Counted from the first letter of the stretch, positions 1-7,827 are shown. The stretch is 9,324 nucleotides of DNA from Candidatus Delongbacteria bacterium (GCA_027858215.1 JAQIDD010000297.1:1-9324); one strand, 5' to 3'. Made by a program: numbers and translations. The notes: generated by a model from the letters alone, not told the origin.

Positions 1-18
1 GAAATATGTTGACAGGAC

Positions 19-957
19 GTGAAGCTCAACTATGGTAATCTGTCGGGTGCTTCGGTACCGGCATCCTATCATGAGCTGCTTGTTAACGGAAAACTTAAAC
101 CAGGCATGCACATCTTGACATCCGTTGCCGGCCTTGGTGGTGAATACGGTGGATTTTCATACATTGTACCTGAGGCGGTAAAATTTGATTCCAAAGGCAG
201 CATGCTGGAGGGGAAAACGGTTTTTATCACCGGCAGCACAGGAGATTTGGCTCAAAAAACCATCGAAAATCTGGCTGAGCAACAAGCCAATTTGCTGTTG
301 CATTACCGTGATGATAGAAAAGTGGCCGGATTGAAAGACAAACTTAAAAAATATACCGGAAACATACAGTACCTGAAAGCTGACCTGGCCAACTCTGAGG
401 AGGTGGAAAACATGGCTAAAGACATACAATCACAGGGAATAGCTCCCGATTATGTAATTCACCTCGCAGCAGCCACTGGAAATTTGAAACGTGCTTCGGA
501 AGTCACTGACAAAGAAATGCAGGAAGTGGAACATGTCAACCACCGGGCAGCGCGTATCATCATCGAAACCTTGTTTGATGACATAAAAGAAGCTGTGCTT
601 TTTGTCGGGTCTGTTGCCGAAGAAGCCTTTTTCAGCGGATCGTCGGCCTATGTGGCCTCAAAAAGGGCACTTCACGCCTATGCTGTTGACCTGGCAATGC
701 GGTATTATCAACACAACAAACGGGTTGTGTATTACATGCCCGGAATCATTGACGGCGGGATGATGGGCAAACTCAGCGAAGCACAAAAAAGTGCATCCAT
801 GCAATCTGTACGTCAAACCAGTCTCATTGAGCTGGACAAGATTGCCGACAACCTGGTAAAATCGTTGTACCTGCCAAAAGTACAAGGCGTTGAAGCCGAA
901 TACGAAGGGGCATTGATGGTACGACGGGACGGCTATTTAAAGGAGGATTTATCATGA
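19..957 (+). CDS. KAS III-SDR fusion protein, 3' part (5' end interrupted and beyond window)
   Basis: The product is the end of a KAS III (FabH-like) domain joined to a complete SDR/ketoreductase-like domain. Residues 4-51 carry the KAS III end: NYGNLSGASVP with the catalytic Asn (N7), then a GGFSY-type terminus. The SDR domain spans about 63-312: nucleotide-binding TGSTGDLA at 71-78, then N174, S198, Y211 and K215 (YVASK), a full Asn-Ser-Tyr-Lys tetrad. Its glycine motif is unusual, ending D-L-A where the paralogue downstream has A-L-G. The Cys and His half of the KAS III domain must lie upstream. The nominal GTG at 19 is unlikely to be a true start, because homology to the paralogue continues left of it and a TGA at 10-12 blocks the frame; frame 2 reads KYVDR just before. 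I infer a one-base frameshift (mutation or sequencing error). The stop overlaps the next start (ATGA), so the genes are probably co-transcribed. The pathway is unknown; a condensing plus beta-keto-reducing step is an inference. Confidence 0.8.
   Translation: MKLNYGNLSGASVPASYHELLVNGKLKPGMHILTSVAGLGGEYGGFSYIVPEAVKFDSKGSMLEGKTVFITGSTGDLAQKTIENLAEQQANLLLHYRDDRKVAGLKDKLKKYTGNIQYLKADLANSEEVENMAKDIQSQGIAPDYVIHLAAATGNLKRASEVTDKEMQEVEHVNHRAARIIIETLFDDIKEAVLFVGSVAEEAFFSGSSAYVASKRALHAYAVDLAMRYYQHNKRVVYYMPGIIDGGMMGKLSEAQKSASMQSVRQTSLIELDKIADNLVKSLYLPKVQGVEAEYEGALMVRRDGYLKEDLS
939..946 (+). promoter_or_regulatory. Strong Shine-Dalgarno for the second KAS III-SDR gene
   Basis: AAAGGAGG lies 7 nt before the ATG at 954, inside the last codons of the preceding gene. 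It is nearly fully complementary to the 16S rRNA 3' end. With the ATGA start/stop overlap it fixes the start of the second gene and suggests translational coupling. Such strong sites are uncommon in Bacteroidota, and hydE in this window has none. Confidence 0.75.
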
Positions 958-2816
958 ACAATTTCATTTTCAGCGGATACGGACACGCTGCCGGCAGGCA
1001 TGAAATCACCAATGCCGATATCATGGCAGCCATCAGGAAAGAATTTTTGAAAGGATTCAGGGAAGACAAAATCATCCGCAGCGACAACTATCAGGCTTTC
1101 CTGAAAAATCACCCCACCGTCTCCCCTTTTGACTATTTTGCAGGATACAAAATGGGGTTTTTCAAACGCCGGCATGTCAGGCCTTTCCCACCTGTACGAA
1201 AAAAACTGTTTTATGCCGAAACCTCCCTCGAACTTGGTGTAAAAGCCATTCACAATGCCATCAGCGATGCCGGATTGCAAATAGGCGACATTTCCGCCTG
1301 GTTTGCCAGTACCGTATCACCACATGAGCAGGCACCGGGCATTGCAGCCACCATCAAAGCCTTCTTTACGGATTTTGACAACAACACACCAGTCGTCTCA
1401 CTAGCCTCCGGTTGTTCGGGTTTCAACCTGAACCTTCAGCATGCAGTGGAATACCTGAAATCCCATCCGGAAGCAAAACATGTTGTGGTAGCCCACACCG
1501 AAACCATGTCGGATTTTCTTACCGAGCGGATAAAATTTGTCCCGCTGGTCACCTTTGGTGATGCTGCTGCAGCCGTTGTGCTTACCCGTACAGAATCACA
1601 CACACGCGAAGGCCTCTTGCACATCAGCAACTTTCAGGACATGCACATGGTGGATTTTGTGGGCGTTGACAAAGCAAGCAATTTGTATATGGGTGATTCG
1701 GTGATCAAAGACAGGGCCATTGTCAATATGAGCAAAGCCGGCAGTGATATGCTGCAAACCACAGGCTGGGAAACCACATCTGTTGACTTGTTTGTACCAC
1801 ACCAAACCGGCAACGCCATTCTCATTCCCACAGCAAAAAACATTGGGTTCACTGACAAACAGCTATATACTGATGCGCAAAAATTGTATGGCAATGTATC
1901 AGGGGCCACCATTCCAATAGGTTTATCCTTGCTGCATGATGCCAACAAATTGAAACCGGGGATGAAAATCCTGAGTGCTGTGGCTGGTGTTGGCGGCAAA
2001 TACGGGGCTTTCAGTTACCTGGTACCGGAAACACACCAGACTAAAGCATCTGTACTGCATAAAAAAGACCTGGCAGGAAAAACCTGCCTGATAACGGGAA
2101 GCACAGGTGCCCTGGGCACAGAAATAGCATTGGAAATGGGCAAAAGGGGCGCTAGCTTGTTTCTGCATTATGCACATAATGAAAAAGCAGCAACAAAACT
2201 GGCTGAGGATGTCAAAAAACAGGGGGAAAAAGCCACTTGTATCCAGGCAGATTTTACAAATAAGGAAGACCTCAAGGCCCTTGTTGATACCATATTCAGT
2301 AGAACGGATAAACTGCATTACCTTGTCCATGCGGCAGGCATCAGCGAAAACCTCAACAAGCAGGACATTCCCAATGAGGCAGACATTATGCAAATCAATT
2401 GCTTTGCCCCGCTGGAAATCAGCAAAAAGCTGCTTCCCCTGCTAAAGGAAACCGTTCTGTACATTGGCACGGCTGCTGAAGACATCCCGATAGCAGGCTT
2501 CGCGGGTTTTACAGCATCAAAATCCTGTTTGCACGGCTCGGCAGGCAGTGCAGCAGGCGAATACATATCACAAGGCATCCGTACCATTTATTATATGGCC
2601 GCTTTGCTTGACAAGGGCACCAGTGAAAACATTCCTCCCAAAGATGCGTTTAATTTTATGCTGAAAAACGGCCAGGAAACGCCCGTGCCGGTAAACGAAA
2701 CAGCATACCGGATTGTCAGTTCGCTGTATATACCCAAGGTGCTGGGCGTGCAGAACAGCTACGAAGGCCCCATGGTAGTCCGCCGTGACGGGTATGTGCT
2801 GGAAACGGATGTGTGA
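954..2816 (+). CDS. KAS III-SDR fusion protein (SDR active site degenerate)
   Basis: This 620-aa fusion is complete. Residues 1-358 form a KAS III (FabH-like) domain: an N-terminal GYG...EITN strand/turn as in FabH, the nucleophile Cys154 in SGCSGF, His283 in VPHQTGN, Asn314 in YGNVSGAT, and a GAFSY end. The Cys-His-Asn triad predicts decarboxylative condensation of an acyl thioester with a malonyl-type extender. Residues 372-620 form an SDR domain with TGSTGALG (381-388), close to the GGTGxLG of polyketide ketoreductases. In its active site N482 and K523 remain, but Ser is Thr506 and the catalytic Tyr is Phe519 (FTASK, codon TTT at 2508-2510). Reductase activity is therefore doubtful, and the domain may be structural or bind ligand only. 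The start is fixed by the Shine-Dalgarno and the ATGA overlap with the paralogue upstream. Both copies end in a shared SLYxPKVxGV...YEG...VRRDGY segment. Candidate pathways are a specialised lipid, polyene or polyketide-like product; the window does not tell which. Confidence 0.9.
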   Translation: MNNFIFSGYGHAAGRHEITNADIMAAIRKEFLKGFREDKIIRSDNYQAFLKNHPTVSPFDYFAGYKMGFFKRRHVRPFPPVRKKLFYAETSLELGVKAIHNAISDAGLQIGDISAWFASTVSPHEQAPGIAATIKAFFTDFDNNTPVVSLASGCSGFNLNLQHAVEYLKSHPEAKHVVVAHTETMSDFLTERIKFVPLVTFGDAAAAVVLTRTESHTREGLLHISNFQDMHMVDFVGVDKASNLYMGDSVIKDRAIVNMSKAGSDMLQTTGWETTSVDLFVPHQTGNAILIPTAKNIGFTDKQLYTDAQKLYGNVSGATIPIGLSLLHDANKLKPGMKILSAVAGVGGKYGAFSYLVPETHQTKASVLHKKDLAGKTCLITGSTGALGTEIALEMGKRGASLFLHYAHNEKAATKLAEDVKKQGEKATCIQADFTNKEDLKALVDTIFSRTDKLHYLVHAAGISENLNKQDIPNEADIMQINCFAPLEISKKLLPLLKETVLYIGTAAEDIPIAGFAGFTASKSCLHGSAGSAAGEYISQGIRTIYYMAALLDKGTSENIPPKDAFNFMLKNGQETPVPVNETAYRIVSSLYIPKVLGVQNSYEGPMVVRRDGYVLETDV

Positions 2817-2822
2817 TAACTT

Positions 2823-2844
2823 AAAACTATGCTTTTGTTTTTTT
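2823..2844 (+). terminator. Possible weak terminator after the KAS III-SDR genes
   Basis: A short AAAAC/GTTTT stem (2823-2827 with 2837-2841, loop of 9) runs into a T tract that ends at 2844, shortly after the stop at 2816. The stem has only one G-C pair, so the support is slight. The rest of the gap up to hydE (2845-2923) is A/T-rich, and I see no clear promoter in it. Confidence 0.2.
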
Positions 2845-2923
2845 ATCCTGAAATGCAGAAATGTAATTAGAAACAAATAAGGATGTTTTTACAGACAAGC
2901 GTTAAACAATAATTAAAAATATT

Positions 2924-4015
2924 ATGTCGAATAAAATACATAGCATATTAAACAAAGAAGCGTTGAATAAACAAGATATTGTGTTCTTGCTTGAATTAGA
3001 TGAAAAAGATCAGCAATTGTTATTTAAAAAAGCTGCTGAAGTAAAAGCTGCTTATGTAGGGAAAATTACCTGGTTCAGGGGACTGATTGAATACTCCAAT
3101 ATTTGTTCCAAGAACTGTTATTATTGCGGGATACGATCAGGCAATAAACAAACAAAACGATATGAATTAACTGATGAGGAGGTGTTGTCAGCTGCACAGT
3201 TTGCAATAGATCATCAATATGGTTCTCTTGTATTACAATCCGGAGAAAGAAGTAACCGCGATTTCACTGCTCACATCACAAAATTACTAAAAGCAATCAA
3301 GCAATTAAGCAGCCCTGCGCTGGGAATTACATTATCCATGGGTGAACAAAGTGAAAAAGTATTTCGCGAGTGGTATGATGCAGGGGCACACAGATATCTG
3401 TTACGCATAGAAAGCTCCAATCCGGATTTGTATCATAAGCTGCATCCGGATGACGATATTCACAACTTTGAAAAACGCCTTGCTGCGCTGAGACTTTTAA
3501 AGAAACTAAACTACCAGACAGGCACAGGCGTAATGATAGGCACGCCTTTTCAAACGACAGAACATCTTGCCAATGACCTTATATTTATGCGAAATTTTGA
3601 TATTGACATGTGTGGCATGGGGCCCTATATTGAAAATGCAAACACACCGCTGTATAAACACAAAAGCAGGTTATTGCCACTGAAAGACAGGTTCCGGTTA
3701 AGTTTGAAAATGATTGCCATATTACGAATCATGATGAAAGATATTAACATTGCTGCAGCCACAGCTATGCAGGCCATTGATCCACTTGGCAGGGAAAAAG
3801 CTATCATGGCAGGCGCCAATGTCATAATGCCGAATATTACCCCGGGTAAATACAGGAATGACTACGATCTTTATGAAAATAAGCCCTGTACAAATGAAGA
3901 GGCATCAGACTGCAACACTTGTCTGGAGGTCAGAATAGGAATGACTGGTGATAAGATTGGCTATGGAGCATGGGGAGATTCGAAACATTATTTCACACGG
4001 AGGAAAAACCCATAA
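2924..4015 (+). CDS. hydE: [FeFe]-hydrogenase H-cluster maturase HydE (radical SAM)
   Basis: HydE is a radical SAM enzyme that, with HydG and HydF, builds the diiron subcluster of the [FeFe]-hydrogenase H-cluster in the cytoplasm. The 363-aa length fits the family. The SAM [4Fe-4S] site is CX3CX2C (Cys61, Cys65, Cys68) in NICSKNCYYCGIRSGN. Other HydE-like stretches are VLQSGE (103-108), the SMGE and HRYLLRIESSNP region (138-167), GVMIGTPFQT (202-211), GMGPYIENANTPL (231-243) and GANVIMPNITP (297-307). Near the C-terminus Cys322, Cys330 and Cys333 form CX7CX2C, the accessory cluster site present in only some HydE proteins. The ATG at 2924 is preceded by an A/T-rich leader without a Shine-Dalgarno. 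The gene lies 107 bp after the KAS III-SDR pair on the same strand and has no hydF, hydG or hydrogenase gene in view. Its A/T-richer codons differ from those of the preceding genes. A HydE-like relative of other function is possible but less likely. Confidence 0.93.
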   Translation: MSNKIHSILNKEALNKQDIVFLLELDEKDQQLLFKKAAEVKAAYVGKITWFRGLIEYSNICSKNCYYCGIRSGNKQTKRYELTDEEVLSAAQFAIDHQYGSLVLQSGERSNRDFTAHITKLLKAIKQLSSPALGITLSMGEQSEKVFREWYDAGAHRYLLRIESSNPDLYHKLHPDDDIHNFEKRLAALRLLKKLNYQTGTGVMIGTPFQTTEHLANDLIFMRNFDIDMCGMGPYIENANTPLYKHKSRLLPLKDRFRLSLKMIAILRIMMKDINIAAATAMQAIDPLGREKAIMAGANVIMPNITPGKYRNDYDLYENKPCTNEEASDCNTCLEVRIGMTGDKIGYGAWGDSKHYFTRRKNP

Positions 4016-4022
4016 AAACCAG

Positions 4023-4039
4023 GGTTTTACTGTAAAACC
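4023..4039 (-). terminator. Hairpin between convergent genes, candidate terminator
   Basis: GGTTTTA and TAAAACC form a perfect 7-bp stem around a CTG loop in the 32-bp gap between the stops of hydE and the secreted repeat protein. Read on the minus strand it is followed by TGGTTTTTATG, a short T-rich stretch, so it better suits the minus-strand gene. On the plus strand no T tract follows. The G+C content of the stem is low. Confidence 0.4.
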
Positions 4040-4047
4040 TAAAACAT

Positions 4048-7000
4048 TTATCGCACAAGTTTCACTACGCCTGTTTCCTCATTTTCAACTCCAAAAATAT
4101 CTTCATACACACATATCCACGGGTAAAATCCAGCCGGCAGTAATTTGTCACCTTTAATTACATCACCTTGTAATGTTCCGTCCCAGGCTCCTTCACCACA
4201 GCCATCACAACCTCGCTCACTATCATAAGTAGTTGTGCTAAACACCAATTCACCCCAGCGGTCATATATCTTCAATGAAAATTCATTGGGATCAATGCCT
4301 ACTCCACAAACAGTAAAACAATCATTTTCACCATCATAATTCGGGGTAAATGCAGTTGGAGCATAAAAAGTCAAATAATCCTTAACTTTAAGTATTTTAC
4401 GAGCCGAATCACGACAGTTATAACGATTAGCAGCCCGCATTATAACTTCAAAATGACCTATCTCTTCATAAGTATGAACAGGATTCCATGTGCTGGAAAG
4501 CGTTGAATCACCATCTCCAAAGTACCAGTAAATACTATCTGTATTGCTCACAACCGGATAAAACTCAACCGTAGGATCCAGAATGCTTATTACATTCGGT
4601 TCTGAATAAAAATCAACATCCGGTTCCGGATACACCCTGATCATTTGTGTCTTAGTCTTTCTTTTCTGACAACCAAATTCATCAGTAATCAACAATGTCA
4701 CATCATAAAGCCCACTATTGCTATAAATATTATTAGCTTCGCTACCATATGCAAAAGCATTATCTCCAAATACCCATTGATAAGTATAAGTATCAGTTGG
4801 ATCAAGAGCATTAAAATTTATGGATGCGGGGGGACAATCAGCAGTAACATCAGAAACAAAATTATTGGAAGGTAAATCCAGGACAGTAATGTATAATGAA
4901 TCATAAACAGCTGGTGTTTCACAGGCATCATTTACTTTTATTTTATACCATCCGGAATATGATGGTGTAAATGCATAAGGTGATGTAATGATATTGTTTC
5001 CATTGAGAATCACCTCGTACGGGCCACCATTACCACCACTGATTTCAAATTCCAGTTGTGTGCTTTCACCTTTACAAATAGAATCACTTTCAGCATAAAA
5101 ATTCAGTATCTGTAATTCAGGATATACATTTACATTACTGGTTGCTGTTGCCGAACAATTATGTGCATCTGTAACTTCCAGTGTATAGACGGATGTTTCC
5201 TCCGGAGATACAGTTACAGCATGTCCAAACCATTCAAAATCGTCAGGACCATACCAGTGAAAAGTATAGGGTGGTGTTCCTCCTAACACTGCAGTTGAAA
5301 ATGAGGCAGTTCCACCAATACAAATTTGTCTGTATCCGGCCCCTGAAATAATTATTTCATCAGGGTCAACCAGATTAGTTGATAACACCCGGTTGCACCC
5401 ATTAGCATCAGTTATGGTGACTTCATGTAATCCTGCAGATAGATTATCTGCTGAATCTGTCTGGTGTCCCTGAGTCCATTGGTATGAATAAGGAGGTACT
5501 CCACCGAAAACATCTACCCATGCAGATCCATCAGAACTTCCAGGGCATAAAGGATTTTCACTGTAAATATACCCAATTAATGTATCAGGTTCAGTAATAC
5601 TATAAGCTGTATCAGCACTGCAACCATATTGATCGGTGACTGTTAAAGCATAAGATCCGGCACAAATATTTGAAAGCGTATTTCCATCACTTTCCCAGGA
5701 ATAATCATAAGGACCAATGCCTCCATTCACAGTTGCAACAGCTTCTCCATCACAAACCCCATGACAATTCACATTTTCTAAATCAAGGTCAAGAAACATT
5801 TCAGGACTAACGGTAACATTTACAGCAGAGGTGTCTGAATAACAACCATTAGCATCAACAGCAAATACTTGGTAAGTTGTATCATTATCTGGTGAAACCG
5901 TAAATGATGCACCTATGGGGCTAAAATTTGTTCCATTGCCCCAGTAAAAAGTATAAGGGCCGGTTCCCCCTGAAACAGATGCATCAAGCTCTTCTGATTC
6001 ACCATAACAAATTACCACATCATAATCAGCCGACATAGAGATTTGCCCTGGCTCAGAAACCACTGCTTCGATAGAGGCAGAACATCCATTTGCATCAGTT
6101 ACTGTCAATCCATAGATACCAGCACCAACACCACTTATATCTTGAGTATTATCGCCATTACTCCAATTGTAGGAATAAGGAGAAGTTCCACTCGTTACAT
6201 TGACATATACTTCACCATCATTACCACCGTAACATGATACATCAACCGACATAAAATCCAATGTTGGGCCGGGAACATCATTAATTGTATAAGGGCCTGA
6301 CTGTGCTACACAGCCATTAGCATCTGTCACTTCAAGCATGTAATCTCCACCACCAACATAATCAAGATCTAAAGCAGAACCTACTTGTGTAGATGATGAA
6401 TTATACCATGCATATGAATATGCCGGGGTTCCAGCTGAAACAATTATTCCAGATATAGACCCATTGGATTGTCCACAACTGGCATCAACAATAACCATAC
6501 TTACATCATCAATAGATGGTCCACCGATATCATTGATTGTAAAAGGCCCTGCATATTCCTCACATCCATTGTCATCAGTTACTGTTAAGGAGTATGTGCC
6601 TGAGGGAATATTTGTTAAATCAATACTTGTGCCTACCTGTGTACCGCTATTGTTTTCCCATGTATATGCCAGGGGAGCAGCTCCTCCTGACACATTAATC
6701 CCTGTAATGGAACCATCACTGGCACTACAGTTAGCATCAGTAATATTCACACCAGAGGTATTCACAGAAGGGCCAGATGTTCCTGACAAAGTAACAGAAG
6801 CTTCAGCAGTACACCCATCATAATCTGTCACGGTAACACTATAATCACCATTGGATAAATCTGTTATGGATTCAACATTGTCACCATTATTCCAACTATA
6901 TGTATAAGGTTCAGTTCCCTGATCTGGATTTGCCGAAGCTGAACCATTCGTATCTCCACAAGTTGGATCCGTTGCATCAATGGTAACTGTTAAATCACAA

Positions 7001-7746
7001 GGGGAAGTATCACAGCTGCCTGCTTCAATTGAAATGTCATCAATATAATAATAGGCAAAACAACCTCCTGACTGCATGTCACATGTAACACCAGTATCCA
7101 CAAAGTTCACATCGCTCATATCCCTGAAATTGCCAATGTATATCCATTCTTCCCCACCTGTGGCAATAAAACATTCTTCATGTAACACCCAGTTGCTCGT
7201 ATCTGATAATTGACCTCCTGATGTTGTCACGGTTGGAGAATAAGGTAATGCAGTTGTGTAATTCTGCCCACCTCCAAAATAATTAATATACTCATCTGTG
7301 ATAAGGATGCCTATTTGTTCAACAGAATAAGGAGATTTATCGGACAAACTCCACCAAAAACGTACTTTATATTCTGTGCCTGCTGTCACTGGGCTGGTTA
7401 CCTGTATCCTCATATATTCACGGTAATCACCGGCTATTCCTCCCATGGAACCATCATAACAAATTATTCCGGCATAGGCTTCTCCTGTATGAGCGTGTTG
7501 ATAGCCCTGGATATTATCAGGAACATCCATAGACGGAGCCGTTGGGAAAAATGATGTATAACAAGCATTGTAATAATCTGGTGATGCAGAGTCTGGTGTA
7601 GCCCAGCCATCAGCGTTACTCAACTCACTAGGTCCCATAGGGCAACTTGAATAATCTTCAAGGCTGTAATTGGGAACCAAATTCTGGGCATTTAAAATCG
7701 CCCCAAAGAAAAATGCCATGATAAATATAAAAACAAACTTTTTCAT
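4048..7746 (-). CDS. Secreted SprB-repeat/PKD protein with T9SS type B sorting domain
   Basis: This is a 1232-aa modular extracellular protein. Residues 1-20 are a Sec signal peptide (MKKFVFIFIM, hydrophobic to NA, probable cut before Gln21). Residues 21-245 are a beta-rich N-terminal domain of the kind seen on Bacteroidota surface proteins (VPNYSLEDYSSCP start, YYYIDDISIE end). SprB-type repeats lie at about 250-320, 327-405, 411-490, 494-565, 651-720 and 722-795, each with two Cys, a PYxYxW core and a TVTDxxGC end. Ig-like units sit at about 568-648, 797-875 and 877-957. PKD-like units at about 960-1038 and 1041-1122 carry WVFGD and WYFGDGD. Residues 1126-1232 are a CHU_C-type T9SS type B sorting domain (APTAFTPNYDGEND, IYDRWGELVF, WDGT, final VVKLVR). 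The protein is expected to cross the outer membrane by T9SS and be attached or released. An adhesin or motility-adhesin role is inferred from the repeats. No PorP/SprF-like partner gene is in view. Its own promoter probably lies at 7820-7827. Confidence 0.92.
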   Translation of the reverse strand: MKKFVFIFIMAFFFGAILNAQNLVPNYSLEDYSSCPMGPSELSNADGWATPDSASPDYYNACYTSFFPTAPSMDVPDNIQGYQHAHTGEAYAGIICYDGSMGGIAGDYREYMRIQVTSPVTAGTEYKVRFWWSLSDKSPYSVEQIGILITDEYINYFGGGQNYTTALPYSPTVTTSGGQLSDTSNWVLHEECFIATGGEEWIYIGNFRDMSDVNFVDTGVTCDMQSGGCFAYYYIDDISIEAGSCDTSPCDLTVTIDATDPTCGDTNGSASANPDQGTEPYTYSWNNGDNVESITDLSNGDYSVTVTDYDGCTAEASVTLSGTSGPSVNTSGVNITDANCSASDGSITGINVSGGAAPLAYTWENNSGTQVGTSIDLTNIPSGTYSLTVTDDNGCEEYAGPFTINDIGGPSIDDVSMVIVDASCGQSNGSISGIIVSAGTPAYSYAWYNSSSTQVGSALDLDYVGGGDYMLEVTDANGCVAQSGPYTINDVPGPTLDFMSVDVSCYGGNDGEVYVNVTSGTSPYSYNWSNGDNTQDISGVGAGIYGLTVTDANGCSASIEAVVSEPGQISMSADYDVVICYGESEELDASVSGGTGPYTFYWGNGTNFSPIGASFTVSPDNDTTYQVFAVDANGCYSDTSAVNVTVSPEMFLDLDLENVNCHGVCDGEAVATVNGGIGPYDYSWESDGNTLSNICAGSYALTVTDQYGCSADTAYSITEPDTLIGYIYSENPLCPGSSDGSAWVDVFGGVPPYSYQWTQGHQTDSADNLSAGLHEVTITDANGCNRVLSTNLVDPDEIIISGAGYRQICIGGTASFSTAVLGGTPPYTFHWYGPDDFEWFGHAVTVSPEETSVYTLEVTDAHNCSATATSNVNVYPELQILNFYAESDSICKGESTQLEFEISGGNGGPYEVILNGNNIITSPYAFTPSYSGWYKIKVNDACETPAVYDSLYITVLDLPSNNFVSDVTADCPPASINFNALDPTDTYTYQWVFGDNAFAYGSEANNIYSNSGLYDVTLLITDEFGCQKRKTKTQMIRVYPEPDVDFYSEPNVISILDPTVEFYPVVSNTDSIYWYFGDGDSTLSSTWNPVHTYEEIGHFEVIMRAANRYNCRDSARKILKVKDYLTFYAPTAFTPNYDGENDCFTVCGVGIDPNEFSLKIYDRWGELVFSTTTYDSERGCDGCGEGAWDGTLQGDVIKGDKLLPAGFYPWICVYEDIFGVENEETGVVKLVR
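4051..4371 (-). other. T9SS type B C-terminal sorting domain (protein region)
   Basis: These are residues 1126-1232 of the secreted repeat protein. The order AFTPNYDGEND, FSLKIYDRWGELVF, WDGT, LPAGFYPWICVYED, VVKLVR follows the gliding-motility-associated C-terminal domain. This copy has five Cys (1143, 1147, 1180, 1183, 1212) and a Cys/Gly-rich insertion (ERGCDGCGEG) between the RWG strand and WDGT, which the simplest form of the domain lacks. Confidence 0.85.
5362..6999 (-). repeat. Region of imperfect SprB-type coding repeats
   Basis: This stretch encodes six SprB units, interrupted by one Ig-like unit (about 5803-6045). Units are roughly 210-240 bp. Similar plus-strand words such as CCATTAGCATC or CCATTTGCATC, coding for DANGC and its variants, recur at about 5395, 5846, 6087 and 6313. 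The copies have diverged, so this is an old internal duplication and not a recent exact tandem array. Confidence 0.8.
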
Positions 7747-7819
7747 ACGATATTAATTAGAATCTCATAAAACACATAAAAACAATTCATCATACTTGTG
7801 TCAAAGAGACGTAATTGTT

Positions 7820-7827
7820 CAAATATA
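7820..7827 (-). promoter_or_regulatory. Bacteroidota -7 promoter element for the secreted repeat protein
   Basis: On the minus strand this reads TATATTTG, an exact match to the Bacteroidota -7 consensus TAnnTTTG. It lies about 75 bp before the ATG at 7746, giving an untranslated leader of roughly 65 nt. I do not see a clear TTTG-type -33 element at the expected 19-21 bp upstream, so the call rests on one box in A/T-rich DNA. Confidence 0.45.

Noticed and set aside
1..22. GTG at 19 overlapping a frame-2 TGA (GTGA), as if a new gene started there
   Set aside because: The encoded N-terminus is the middle of a KAS III domain, homology continues left of the GTG, and no Shine-Dalgarno is correctly spaced. 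A frameshift explains it better.
1923..2393. Minus-strand open frame of 156 codons inside the second fusion gene
   Set aside because: The opposite frame encodes the conserved KAS III end and SDR start; the minus-strand product is Cys/Phe-rich without any motif.
2817..2923. Promoter for hydE
   Set aside because: I find no TAnnTTTG box in this gap. The nearest string, TATGCTTTTG, has the wrong spacing, so none is annotated.
6464..6823. Plus-strand open frame of 119 codons
   Set aside because: It lies opposite the SprB repeats of the secreted protein, and its low-complexity product shows no domain. It is a shadow of the repeat coding.
5362..6999. Periodic repeats that might suggest a CRISPR array
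   Set aside because: Units are over 200 bp, imperfect and coding throughout. There are no short identical repeats with unique spacers.
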